NCBI RefSeq assembly: GCF_014696105.1
Contig: NZ_JACJPO010000038.1
Location: 124,001 to 188,000, forward strand
Source: Microcoleus sp. FACHB-1515
GTDB taxonomy: Bacteria > Cyanobacteriota > Cyanobacteriia > Elainellales > Elainellaceae
DNA: 64,000 bases
Direction of reading: 5' to 3'
Below, piece after piece: positions 47,035 to 54,421 of this stretch. Within the stretch, counting starts at the first letter, position 1, and each line of letters opens with the position of its first letter. Below the pieces are notes generated by a model. It was not told where the DNA came from. It was given only the letters and a program-made list of their open reading frames with translations, and made no database searches. A program made the position numbers and the translations under genes.

Positions 47035-47213
47035 TTTGGTGCAAACACAAGAACAAAATTCGCTTCCGGTTCAATTCGCCGTAAGACGCTGAGATATCCG
47101 TCGGCGTTGCTGCGGTGGTGGAAGCGGGCGATCGTAATTCGCTGCATATTTGGCAACTGCCGAACGATGCACCAAGGATAGAGTTTGGAATTGCGTTGGA
47201 AGCTTGATATCAT
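47031..47213 (-). CDS. Small conserved cyanobacterial protein
   Basis: A 60-residue protein: KLYPWCIVRQLPNMQRITIA, then RFHHRSNADGYLSVLRRIEP and a hydrophobic end. I recall short proteins of this pattern (PWC..R.LPN...V.RF..R.DA..L) in other cyanobacteria; their function is unknown. The ATG complements 47211-47213. Its 3' end overlaps the gene at 46423 by 4 bp, converging. Confidence 0.65.
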   Translation of the reverse strand: MISSFQRNSKLYPWCIVRQLPNMQRITIARFHHRSNADGYLSVLRRIEPEANFVLVFAPN

Positions 47214-47313
47214 AGGGCAATCCTTCCCGCGTTTGCGGGGTTGAGGAACAGCGATCGATCTCTCGTTTTCCAGGCAAGGCGATCGATCGCTCTTGTTTGT
47301 TTAGATCCACCGC

Positions 47314-47329
47314 TGATGCAATTGCATCA
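47314..47329. promoter_or_regulatory. Operator palindrome 1 before the XRE gene
   Basis: A perfect 16-bp palindrome, TGATGCAATTGCATCA. The same core recurs at 47351-47364, with centres 36 bp apart. Both lie just upstream of the XRE gene at 47383, so it probably controls itself. Confidence 0.7.
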
Positions 47330-47350
47330 ATTCAGTGTAAATTTATCATC

Positions 47351-47364
47351 GATGCAATTGCATC
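47351..47364. promoter_or_regulatory. Operator palindrome 2 before the XRE gene
   Basis: A perfect 14-bp palindrome, GATGCAATTGCATC, identical to the core of the first site and 18 bp before the start codon of the regulator. Binding here would block transcription or ribosome entry. Confidence 0.7.
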
Positions 47365-47382
47365 AAAAGTCAACACCTGAAA

Positions 47383-47595
47383 ATGGGGCTGGTTAGGCTG
47401 CGGATTAAAGAACTTTCGGAAGAACGAGGCTGGACATACAAGCAAGTTGCCGATCGCTCTGGTGTTGCTTACAGCACAATTAGAAGTTACGTTCGTCGCG
47501 ACAAGATGGCAATGATTGACTATGCGGCAGTTCAGAAAATTGCTCGTGCTTTTGATGTGGCGATCGAGGATTTAGTGGAAGTCTTGGAAGAGTAG
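47383..47595 (+). CDS. XRE/Cro-C1 type transcription regulator
   Basis: A 70-residue protein that is just one helix-turn-helix domain: VRLRIKELSEERGWTYKQVA, then DRSGVAYSTIRSYVRRDK. The C-terminus DVAIEDLVEVLEE completes the fold, and no extra domain is present. Such small proteins are Cro-like repressors or antitoxins. Two copies of a palindrome directly upstream suggest autoregulation. No toxin gene lies next to it; what else it controls is unknown. Confidence 0.88.
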   Translation: MGLVRLRIKELSEERGWTYKQVADRSGVAYSTIRSYVRRDKMAMIDYAAVQKIARAFDVAIEDLVEVLEE

Positions 47596-47610
47596 ATTGC
47601 CTTGTGACAG

Positions 47611-47644
47611 CCCCCTAAATCCCCCATTCTGGGGGACTTTGAGG
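47611..47644 (+). repeat. Cyanobacterial interspersed palindromic repeat (G5/C5 hairpin)
   Basis: CCCCCTAAATCCCCC, loop ATTCT, then GGGGGACTTTGAGG, followed by ATTTTT. It is the same repeat family as at 36120-36156 (opposite orientation). It lies between the convergent XRE and SDR genes and could stop transcription of the former. Confidence 0.8.
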
Positions 47645-47648
47645 ATTT

Positions 47649-48410
47649 TTAGCTGCGGAGGTAGCTTGCGCCGTTGATATCTACGATCGCGCCTGTCAGA
47701 AATTCCGCCTGTTCTGAGGCCAAAAACAAAACCGTATGGGCGATCTCTTCTGGACGGGCAACTCGATTGAAGCCGCTTTGAGCACGGATTGCCTCGCCTT
47801 GAGGACTTTCGAGCGTCGATCGCGACATTTCCGTTTCTACCCATCCCGGTGCGATCGCACTAACGCTAATTCCATACGGCGCAAGGTGTTGAGCGATTGA
47901 CTGGCTAAACGCATTCAACCCCGCCTTACTTGCTGCATAAGCAGGCGCAGTCGGCTCACCCCGAAACGCCCCGCGAGACGTGATGTTGATAATTCGGCCT
48001 TGGCGACGCGGAATCATGTGCTGCGCCACAGCGTAAGCCGTATGCACGCTGCCGAGTAGATTCACGGCGATCGTCTTCTGCCAAACGGCCTGCCACTCAT
48101 CAAACTTCGTCGCGTCAAGCGGATGCGTCTGATAAATTCCAGCGTTGTTGACGAGAATATCGATTTGCCCAAAAGCCGCGATCGCCTCGTTCACCATTCG
48201 ATCGATCGCCGCAACATCCGCCAAATCTGCCTGCACGGTGATGTGCCCGCTTCCGGTTAACTGCGATTGCACCTGCTCGATCGCGTCCTGCTGCGAGTGG
48301 AAGTGCAGGGCAACCCGCGCTCCTGCTGCGGCAAACTGAACCGCAACCGCTCGACCGATGCCGCGATCGCTGCCCGTCACCAGCACCGTTTTATTTGCAA
48401 AGCTCAACAT
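47649..48410 (-). CDS. Short-chain dehydrogenase/reductase
   Basis: A classical SDR (253 residues). The cofactor motif TGSDRGIG follows the first strand; NNAG, the catalytic Ser in ITSRGAF and the YxxxK in AYAASKAG are all present. APGWVETEM is the family's post-catalytic motif. The substrate is unknown; best-known relatives are 3-oxoacyl-ACP reductase-like or glucose dehydrogenase-like. The start MLSFANKT (complement of 48408-48410) is used; the longer frame to 48563 is not needed. Confidence 0.9.
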   Translation of the reverse strand: MLSFANKTVLVTGSDRGIGRAVAVQFAAAGARVALHFHSQQDAIEQVQSQLTGSGHITVQADLADVAAIDRMVNEAIAAFGQIDILVNNAGIYQTHPLDATKFDEWQAVWQKTIAVNLLGSVHTAYAVAQHMIPRRQGRIINITSRGAFRGEPTAPAYAASKAGLNAFSQSIAQHLAPYGISVSAIAPGWVETEMSRSTLESPQGEAIRAQSGFNRVARPEEIAHTVLFLASEQAEFLTGAIVDINGASYLRS

Positions 48411-48809
48411 TTTGACTTGTCCAAAGCGATTTTTTCTTAACAGTAATTTATTTGAATCGCGCGATCGCACATTTGCTGGCGACAGATTCTTACTATCCAA
48501 AGTTTTTTGCAACTGATCGCTTGAACACACAGCTTCTTCGGTGAAGATAATTAGCCAAAACAATGCTGAATCGAATTTACTTCATCAGCAGCAAGGCAAA
48601 ATCCTTCTAAATTCCTATTAGGAATAATTCTCATTCTGCTGAATGATATTTGCAGTGGACAGGATGCCTTTAACCCGGATTTTTGCTACACTTCAGGCGC
48701 AGCGATCGCAGCAAGCCGCAGAACTTGAACCACAACAGATCATTTCTGCAATTCGATCGCCGCCCGATCAAGGCATAGGATAATTACAGTTAATAATTCG
48801 GTCAAAAGA
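48411..48809. other. Intergenic region between SDR and the gene at 48810
   Basis: About 400 bp, mostly without a clear gene. A small open frame at 48664-48783 (39 residues, MPLTRIFATLQAQRSQQAAE) starts with ATG after ACAGG and ends 26 bp before the next gene; it might be a leader or nothing. A Fur-box-like AATAATTCTCATTC segment occurs near 48623. Confidence 0.35.
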
Positions 48810-49139
48810 ATGATGAGCGCGACAGGGAAGCGTCCTAAAACCTCGATTGTTTCTCAAAAATCAGTGGAACAGGCAGGCGCTTTCTTAGCAGAACTGCCAG
48901 AGAAACCGAAAGAGAAGCTATCGCTGCGGGAAGCCATTACACAAATACAAGACCAAATAAAAGCCGCCTTAGCAAAAGGCTATAGTTACGAGGATATTGC
49001 GAAAATTTTGGGCGATCGCGGCATTGATATTAGCGCTTCCACGTTGAAAAACTATGTGCCCGCTGGCAAACGGCAAGCCACTAAAGAACGCACGGCAAGA
49101 AAGCGCAACGCTAAAGTGCCAGAAGAAGTTGACGAGTAG
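48810..49139 (+). CDS. Small basic protein with plasmid-type HTH-like motif
   Basis: A 109-residue protein. The middle section LREAITQIQDQIKAALAKGY, then SYEDIAKILGDRGIDISAST and LKNYVP, has the pattern found in small plasmid transfer/partition DNA-binding proteins (TraK/KfrA-type) and in other cyanobacterial chromosomal proteins. The tail is Lys/Arg-rich (KRQATKERTARKRNAK). It may be a DNA-binding protein of mobile origin; I cannot name a precise family. The ATG at 48810 or 48813 is the start. It is followed by a divergently reading region with the copper chaperone. Confidence 0.6.
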   Translation: MMSATGKRPKTSIVSQKSVEQAGAFLAELPEKPKEKLSLREAITQIQDQIKAALAKGYSYEDIAKILGDRGIDISASTLKNYVPAGKRQATKERTARKRNAKVPEEVDE

Positions 49140-49210
49140 TGTTATTCAATCATGGAAGGGACGGCAGCGATCGCGTCCCCGCAAACTCAATCTAAAGGTT
49201 AAGCGCTCAG

Positions 49211-49405
49211 CTAGGCAGGTGAATATCCAGCCTGCACGATCGCCTGCTTCACCGTTGTTTCATCGGCAATGGTGTCAATCTGCACCTGTTTGGTTTTGGT
49301 GTCGGCAGAAACTTTAGCAGCAGGGTCGATCGCGTTGACCGCTTGGCTAATGGTGGTGGCACAAGCAGAGCAGGCCATATCGGGAACCGTAAATTGAAGC
49401 GTCAT
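49211..49405 (-). CDS. Copper chaperone (heavy-metal-associated domain)
   Basis: A 64-residue HMA-fold protein with the metal-binding motif MACSAC (~10-15), and the ferredoxin-like pattern LQFTVPDMACSAC and KQAIVQAGYSP. Cyanobacterial relatives (Atx1/CopZ) hand copper to the P-type ATPases CtaA and PacS that feed plastocyanin and cytochrome oxidase. This protein lacks the histidine loop diagnostic for Synechocystis Atx1, so the metal is inferred. It is the only member seen; no ATPase gene is in the window. Confidence 0.88.
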   Translation of the reverse strand: MTLQFTVPDMACSACATTISQAVNAIDPAAKVSADTKTKQVQIDTIADETTVKQAIVQAGYSPA

Positions 49406-49545
49406 GGTAGAAATTGGGAATTATTAACAGTTGATTGCTCAAAGCTATTTGCTTTCATTTTGAAGCCTCCAGTCGAGTAGAAGGTCAAGCCGAAGATTCG
49501 GTTTTCCGCCAACGTTTGAGCGATCGGCATGAGTGAGAATAGGAA

Positions 49546-50961
49546 GTGCAATGTTCTTGGTGTGATACCTTGAGTGCGCCTTCTCGTTCGTCTGATTCTG
49601 CGATCGTTCCCGCTCGTTCCCAAGAGGGACATTTCGATCGTGCCCGTACCAGTTTGCGCCAAACGCTCAATCGCTATCGGCAAGCGCTGCGCGTTCCCGC
49701 CCGGCAACCGCAAGGCGTGGAACTGCAAGCCAGCCTGAAAGCCGATCTCGATCAGATCTCCAGTGCGCTTGACAAGCTCAACAGCGGCATTTTTCGCATT
49801 GCCGTGTTTGGGCTTGTCAGTCGCGGCAAATCTGCCGTCCTCAATGCGCTGCTGGGGCAAAAGATTTTGCAAACCGGACCGCTGCATGGCGTGACGCAGT
49901 ATCCGCGATCGATCTACTGGCCGCCCGACACTTCTGGCCTCAACGTCAACGTTGAACTGATTGACACGCCCGGACTTGATGAAGTCGGCGGACAACTGCG
50001 CGAAGCAATGGCGCGAGAAGTGATTGAACAGGCCGATCTGATTTTGTTTGTAATTGCGGGAGACATCACGCGGACGGAATATCGCGCCCTAGCCGAACTG
50101 CAAGACGCGCACAAGCCGCTGCTTTTGGTGTTCAACAAAACCGATTTGTATCCCGATCAAGACCGACAGACGATCTACCTCAAGCTGAAGCAGCAGTTTT
50201 CTGGTGAACGGCTACGGATTGCGCCCGAAGATATTGTGTTTGTCGCTGCCGAGCCTGCGCCGATCGAAGTGCGCGTTGAATATCCGGACGGACGCATCGT
50301 TCACGAATGGGAAGCGCCACCCACACAAATCGATCCGCTGAGGAGCAAACTGATCGAAATTGTCGGACGCGAAGGTAAATCGCTGCTTGCCCTCACCGCT
50401 TTGCGACAAGCCCGCCGCAGCGAAAATTCGATCGCCCAAACGAGCCTCAGACTGCACAAAGCCGAAGCGGATGACTTGATCTGGCAGTTCGCCAAATGGA
50501 AATCGATCGCCGTCGGCCTCAACCCGATCGCCGTCCTTGACTTGATAGGCGGAGCCGTTACCGATTTGGTGATGATTCGATCGCTTGCCCGACTCTATGG
50601 TCTACCCATGACCCGCTACGAAGCCAGCAAACTTTGGAACACCATCCTGCTTAGTTCTGGCGGCCTGCTGCTTGGCGAGATTGGCAGCGGCCTTTTGCTC
50701 GGTGCTGGCAAAAGCGCCTCAGCCGTCGCCACCGCCTTCGACGGCGCATCGGGCATTGCCGCCTATGGTGGAGCCGCGATCGCTCAGGCTACCTTGGCTG
50801 GATACGGAACCTACCGAGTCGGCAAAGCCGCCCAAGTCTACCTGGAACAAGGCTGCTCTTGGGGACAAGAAGGAGCCAGCACCGTCATTCAAGAAATTCT
50901 GTCACAGGTTGAACCAGATTCGATCGTGCAGCGCTTGCGCCGCGAATTAACCGGAGAGTGA
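49546..50961 (+). CDS. Era-like GTPase with C-terminal membrane-associated DUF697 domain
   Basis: A 471-residue GTPase. The G1 motif GLVSRGKS (~88-95), G3 DTPG (~133-136) and G4 NKTD are all present; the C-terminal ~150 residues hold a DUF697-type hydrophobic domain with several alanine/glycine-rich helices (IGGAVTDLVMIRSLARLYG; LLLGEIGSGLLLGAG). The family is widespread in cyanobacteria and may act at membranes, but the role is not known. The GTG at 49546 gives the longest frame; a TTG at 49570 is an alternative. A terminator-like hairpin follows at 51028. Confidence 0.88.
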   Translation: MQCSWCDTLSAPSRSSDSAIVPARSQEGHFDRARTSLRQTLNRYRQALRVPARQPQGVELQASLKADLDQISSALDKLNSGIFRIAVFGLVSRGKSAVLNALLGQKILQTGPLHGVTQYPRSIYWPPDTSGLNVNVELIDTPGLDEVGGQLREAMAREVIEQADLILFVIAGDITRTEYRALAELQDAHKPLLLVFNKTDLYPDQDRQTIYLKLKQQFSGERLRIAPEDIVFVAAEPAPIEVRVEYPDGRIVHEWEAPPTQIDPLRSKLIEIVGREGKSLLALTALRQARRSENSIAQTSLRLHKAEADDLIWQFAKWKSIAVGLNPIAVLDLIGGAVTDLVMIRSLARLYGLPMTRYEASKLWNTILLSSGGLLLGEIGSGLLLGAGKSASAVATAFDGASGIAAYGGAAIAQATLAGYGTYRVGKAAQVYLEQGCSWGQEGASTVIQEILSQVEPDSIVQRLRRELTGE

Positions 50962-51027
50962 TCGAGCGTTTACCGCCAGACTCGCTCACCGTCTCAAACA
51001 CGCCCTAACCCGTTCAAATGGAGAGTT

Positions 51028-51054
51028 AAGCTGGAAATTTATTTCCTGGCTTTT
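51028..51054 (+). terminator. Terminator of the GTPase gene
   Basis: AAGCTGGAAAT (51028-51038) pairs with ATTTCCTGGCTT (51041-51052), with one T-T mismatch, followed by TTTTC. It is 67 bp after the stop codon and just before the convergent VOC gene. Confidence 0.6.
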
Positions 51055-51060
51055 CTCACG

Positions 51061-51453
51061 CTATTTCAGCGCATAATCGGCTTGATATTCGACTAATTCA
51101 ATTTCGTTACCGTCGGGATCATTCACGTAAATGCGATGCTTGGTCTCCGGCGAATCGTAAGTGTAATATTCAATTCCGGCGCGATCGAGCAGCGCTTTCA
51201 TTTTGTCGCCATCGTCGATCACAAAGCCGACATGATTCACGCCGATCGATTCATAAGCGTGATGATCGCGTTTGGCGTGAGGCGCATGATTGAGCGCGAG
51301 ATAGAACTGGCGATCGCCAAAGTGCATCCAGCGACTCACTGAAGTTTCGCCTTCTGCTCGCACCATCCAGTCAGGAAATAGCGTTTGATAAAACTGGTGG
51401 CTGGCTTCGAGATCGTGACACGAAAGATTGACATGCTCAAAACGGTGGAACAT
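51061..51453 (-). CDS. VOC family (glyoxalase/bleomycin-resistance fold) protein
   Basis: A 130-residue vicinal-oxygen-chelate protein with two beta-alpha-beta units. Metal ligand candidates are H7 (RFEHVNLSC), H79 (VNHVGFVI) and E117 (GNEIELVEY). It is probably a glyoxalase, isomerase or dioxygenase-like enzyme; the substrate is unknown. The ATG is preceded by AGGAGG. It is divergent from the metal transport operon. Confidence 0.88.
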   Translation of the reverse strand: MFHRFEHVNLSCHDLEASHQFYQTLFPDWMVRAEGETSVSRWMHFGDRQFYLALNHAPHAKRDHHAYESIGVNHVGFVIDDGDKMKALLDRAGIEYYTYDSPETKHRIYVNDPDGNEIELVEYQADYALK

Positions 51454-51493
51454 GGTTGCCTCCTGGCAGTGCCCGCTGGGATGCTCTAATCAT

Positions 51494-51512
51494 ACTCATA
51501 ATGACTATGAGT
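51494..51512. promoter_or_regulatory. Inverted repeat between VOC and the Ni/Co transport operon
   Basis: ACTCATA-ATGAC-TATGAGT, a perfect 7-5-7 palindrome in the divergent promoter region, 85 bp before the first gene of the transport operon. It is a candidate metal-responsive operator; the half-site TCATA/TATGA is reminiscent of NikR sites, but spacing differs, so this is only a suggestion. Confidence 0.4.
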
Positions 51513-51596
51513 TAGCCACTGTAGAAATGCTCAATCTCAAGTTGCGCGAGTCGATCGCAGCGCTAAGATGAGAAAGATTTTCATGCCCTGCAAACG

Positions 51597-52130
51597 ATGA
51601 AGTCACAGTTTTTGGGATTGACGATCGCGGCTGGCCTGACGTTGGTGTCGCAAAAGGCGATCGCGCATGGTGTCGAAGTGCAGTATCAGCCGCGCCAAGG
51701 GTTTGAGGTGTCCGCCGCTTACGATTCTGGCGAACCAATGGCGAACGCGCAGGTGATCATCTTCTCACCCGACAATTCCTCGACTCCTTGGCAAACCGTC
51801 CAGACCGACGCTGAAGGCCGCTTCACCTTCGTTCCGACTCGATCGGGCAACTGGCAAGTCAAGATTCAGCAGGCCGGACACGGCGCAGCGTTGACGATTC
51901 CCGTTGCCGCTGCCACCACTGCGCCAACTGCGTCTGTCACCACTGCTGCCGCTGATCAGCCTGCTCATGCAGATGCGCCCATTCTTGATCAGCCTGCTTC
52001 CGTTCCGATGACGGCGGCAACGGCTTCGCCCCTGCAAAAGGGTGTCATGATCGGTTCAGTGATTTGGGGCTGTATTGGCACGGCGCTGTTTTTCTCGCGA
52101 AATTCTAAGCGTCAGCAGCCGCAAAATTAG
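51597..52130 (+). CDS. NikL-like membrane-anchored protein of a Ni/Co ECF transporter
   Basis: A 177-residue protein with a signal peptide (MKSQFLGLTIAAGLTLVSQK, then AIA cleavage), so that the mature chain would begin with His (HGVEVQYQ). Residues ~35-100 look like a carboxypeptidase-regulatory/DUF4198-type beta-sandwich (YDSGEPMANAQVIIF; DAEGRFTFVPTRSGNWQVKI). A His-containing linker (ADQPAHADAP) and a C-terminal membrane helix (VMIGSVIWGCIGTALFF) follow. It precedes cbiM by 20 bp. In nickel ECF systems such proteins (NikL) support the M component; the terminal histidine may bind metal. Confidence 0.75.
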   Translation: MKSQFLGLTIAAGLTLVSQKAIAHGVEVQYQPRQGFEVSAAYDSGEPMANAQVIIFSPDNSSTPWQTVQTDAEGRFTFVPTRSGNWQVKIQQAGHGAALTIPVAAATTAPTASVTTAAADQPAHADAPILDQPASVPMTAATASPLQKGVMIGSVIWGCIGTALFFSRNSKRQQPQN

Positions 52131-52150
52131 CACGTTATCAGAGGCGATCG

Positions 52151-52801
52151 ATGCACCTTCCTGACGGTTTAGTTTCGGCTCCGATTTGCGCGGCAGGTTT
52201 TGGCCTGACCGGATTGGCGACTTGGCTTTCGCTGCGATCGATTCACCGTCAGCCCAACCCCACAGCCGGAGTTCCCAAAGCCGCCCTGCTGACAGCCGCC
52301 TTTTTCGTCGCCTCTTCAATTCACATTCCGCTGCCGCCCACCAGCCTGCATTTGATCCTCAACGGCTTGCTGGGTGCGGTTTTGGGTGCTTATGCGTTTC
52401 CGGCGGTTTTGGTCGGCTTATTCCTGCAAGCCGTCATGTTCGGACATGGTGGACTGACGACGCTCGGCCTGAATGCGCTCGTGATGGGACTGCCAGCGAT
52501 CGCTGCTGCTCAACTGTTCAAGCTGCACTCGCGATTCTCGAAACATCGGTGGGCGATTCTTCTGTTTGCATTTCTGGCAGGTGCGATCGGCGTTGGCCTG
52601 TCCACGCTGCTGTTTGCGACGCTGACGATCGCTTTTCTGCCCGCAGGTCTGGATGTGGCAACGGAACGAGCCGCAATCTTGGGATTGCTTGTCACCAACC
52701 TGCCGCTGATGCTGATTGAAGGCATCTTCACCGCCTTGCTAATCGGATTTTTGCAGCGCGTCAAGCCGGAACTGGTTCCCGCGATCGATTCGCGATCGTG
52801 A
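52151..52801 (+). CDS. cbiM: Nickel/cobalt ECF transporter S component CbiM/NikM
   Basis: A 216-residue membrane protein with about seven helices that binds the metal ion. It starts MHLPDGLVSAPIC; the family's second residue histidine is a metal ligand, hence the start at 52151 is decisive. SSIHIPLPPTSLHLILNGLL holds a further conserved His. It cannot be told by eye whether cobalt or nickel is preferred; lack of a CbiN gene and presence of the NikL-like gene favour nickel. It is part of the four-gene operon 51597-54318. Confidence 0.9.
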   Translation: MHLPDGLVSAPICAAGFGLTGLATWLSLRSIHRQPNPTAGVPKAALLTAAFFVASSIHIPLPPTSLHLILNGLLGAVLGAYAFPAVLVGLFLQAVMFGHGGLTTLGLNALVMGLPAIAAAQLFKLHSRFSKHRWAILLFAFLAGAIGVGLSTLLFATLTIAFLPAGLDVATERAAILGLLVTNLPLMLIEGIFTALLIGFLQRVKPELVPAIDSRS

Positions 52802-52819
52802 CGATGCACCTGGAAAACG

Positions 52820-53575
52820 ATGCAGCCTGAAATTGACCAATTCGCCCGCCTGAAATCCCCGATTCACCAGTGGGAGCCGCGCTGTAAGCTGATTGGTTTG
52901 CTGTCGATCGCCTTTGCCTTCGCAACCGTCAAAACGCTGTGGCTCGTTCCCTGGATGCTGAGCGTCACGCTGCTGCTGTACGTCGTTTCCCGCTTGCCGA
53001 TCGACTTTTGGACGAGCCGGATTCGCTATCCGGGCGGAATGCTGCTGGCGATCGTGCTGCTGCTGCCGTTCATTTCCGGCGAAACGATTGTGTGGCAGTG
53101 GGGAATTTTGAGTCTGCGTCAAGAAGGCATGATGGCGATGCTGCTGATTGTCGGGCGATTTTTGGCGATCGTCACGATCAGCTTGATCTGGCTGGGCACT
53201 GCGCCGTTTCTGGTGACGGTGCGATCGATGCGGGCGATCGGACTGCCGCTGATTCTCACCGATTTACTGCTGCTTTCCTACCGCTATGTGTTTGAACTGA
53301 GCGCCAGCTTAGCGCAGATGCAGCAGGCGATGCGGCTACGGGGATTTACGCTTAAGCGTCCGCGTCGCGACTGGCCGCGCATCGCCGCCTTAATTGGAAC
53401 TTTGCTGATTCGCAGCTATGAACAGGCCGATCGCGTCTATCAGGCGATGCGACTGCGCGGCTACGGTCAGCCTGTGCGATCGAGTCTGCCTGCGATCGAT
53501 TTTGCCAGCCGTCTCAAGCTGGCGATTGCCCTGACGATCGCAATTGGCTTTGTCGTGGCGGATGCTTTATGGTGA
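52820..53575 (+). CDS. cbiQ: ECF transporter transmembrane component CbiQ/NikQ
   Basis: A 251-residue T component of the metal ECF transporter, with about five membrane helices (FATVKTLWLVPWMLSVTLLL; RYPGGMLLAIVLLLPFIS; FLAIVTISLIWLGTAPFLVT). The two Ala-Arg-Gly-type coupling motifs are AMRLRGFTLKRPRR (~170-183) and AMRLRGYGQPVRS (~210-222). These helices link to the ATPase CbiO. It lies 18 bp after cbiM and 23 bp before cbiO. Confidence 0.92.
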   Translation: MQPEIDQFARLKSPIHQWEPRCKLIGLLSIAFAFATVKTLWLVPWMLSVTLLLYVVSRLPIDFWTSRIRYPGGMLLAIVLLLPFISGETIVWQWGILSLRQEGMMAMLLIVGRFLAIVTISLIWLGTAPFLVTVRSMRAIGLPLILTDLLLLSYRYVFELSASLAQMQQAMRLRGFTLKRPRRDWPRIAALIGTLLIRSYEQADRVYQAMRLRGYGQPVRSSLPAIDFASRLKLAIALTIAIGFVVADALW

Positions 53576-53598
53576 GAAACGTTGCCTGAAGTTGCCGC

Positions 53599-54318
53599 AT
53601 GGATGCGATCGCCGTCTCGAATTTGTCCTTTGCCTATCCAAATCAAGATCCGGTTTTGAAATCGGTGAATTTGACGATTCATAAGGGCGATCGCGTCGGC
53701 CTGATCGGACATAATGGCTGCGGCAAAACCACATTATTTCTGTTAATTTGCGGTGTTTTGATTCCACAATCTGGCGAGATTTTCGTCTTTGAAAAACAGG
53801 TGCAGCCCGGAGCCTTTTGCCCGGATATCGGTCTGGTGCTGCAAAATCCCAACGATCAGCTATTTTGCACGTCCGTTTGGGACGATATTGCGTTTGCGCC
53901 GCAGAATTTGGGCTTGTCAGCAGCCGAAATCGATCGCCGTGTTGGTGAGGCGATGCGCTGTACCGGAGTGGAAGCTTTGGCGCAGCGTCCGCCGCATCAT
54001 CTTTCCGGGGGTGAAAAGCGAATGGTGGCGATCGCAGGCATTCTCGCCATGCAGCCGCAGGTGATCCTCTACGATGAACCCAGTGCGAATCTTGACCTCC
54101 GCGCCCGTCGTCGCCTGATTGAATTCCTCAAAACCGCGCCTCAAACGACCGTCATTACTTCTCACGATTTCGAGTTTTTGCTGGAAGTTTGCGATCGCAT
54201 TATTCTCATGTCAAACGGTCAGGTAATCGCAGATGGAACGCCACAGGAAATTATGGGCGATCGCGCTTTGATGACCGCTTATGAATTGGAAGTTCCCGCT
54301 TCGATCGCGGCTGAATAA
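53599..54318 (+). CDS. cbiO: ECF transporter ATP-binding protein CbiO/NikO
   Basis: A 239-residue ABC ATPase that drives Ni/Co uptake. Walker A is GHNGCGKT (37-44); the signature HHLSGGEKRMVAIAG and Walker B VILYDEPSANLD lie downstream, with the H-loop in TVITSHDFEF. Only one ATPase gene is present, so the complex would use a homodimer. It ends the operon; uvrC begins 103 bp later. Confidence 0.95.
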   Translation: MDAIAVSNLSFAYPNQDPVLKSVNLTIHKGDRVGLIGHNGCGKTTLFLLICGVLIPQSGEIFVFEKQVQPGAFCPDIGLVLQNPNDQLFCTSVWDDIAFAPQNLGLSAAEIDRRVGEAMRCTGVEALAQRPPHHLSGGEKRMVAIAGILAMQPQVILYDEPSANLDLRARRRLIEFLKTAPQTTVITSHDFEFLLEVCDRIILMSNGQVIADGTPQEIMGDRALMTAYELEVPASIAAE

Positions 54319-54421
54319 CGCAGTTTGTCGGTAGATTCACCCTTGCCAATTCGGATATTCTCCCGCTGGGGAAAGAGGAGCGCAGTATTCTAGAAGTAGA
54401 TCGATCGCCCCTTTTGCACCC

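Noticed and set aside
51447-51475. CACTGCCAGGAGGCAACC resembling part of a cobalamin-riboswitch box
   Set aside because: It is just the ribosome-binding site region of the VOC gene, and the space upstream is too short and lacks the other conserved parts.
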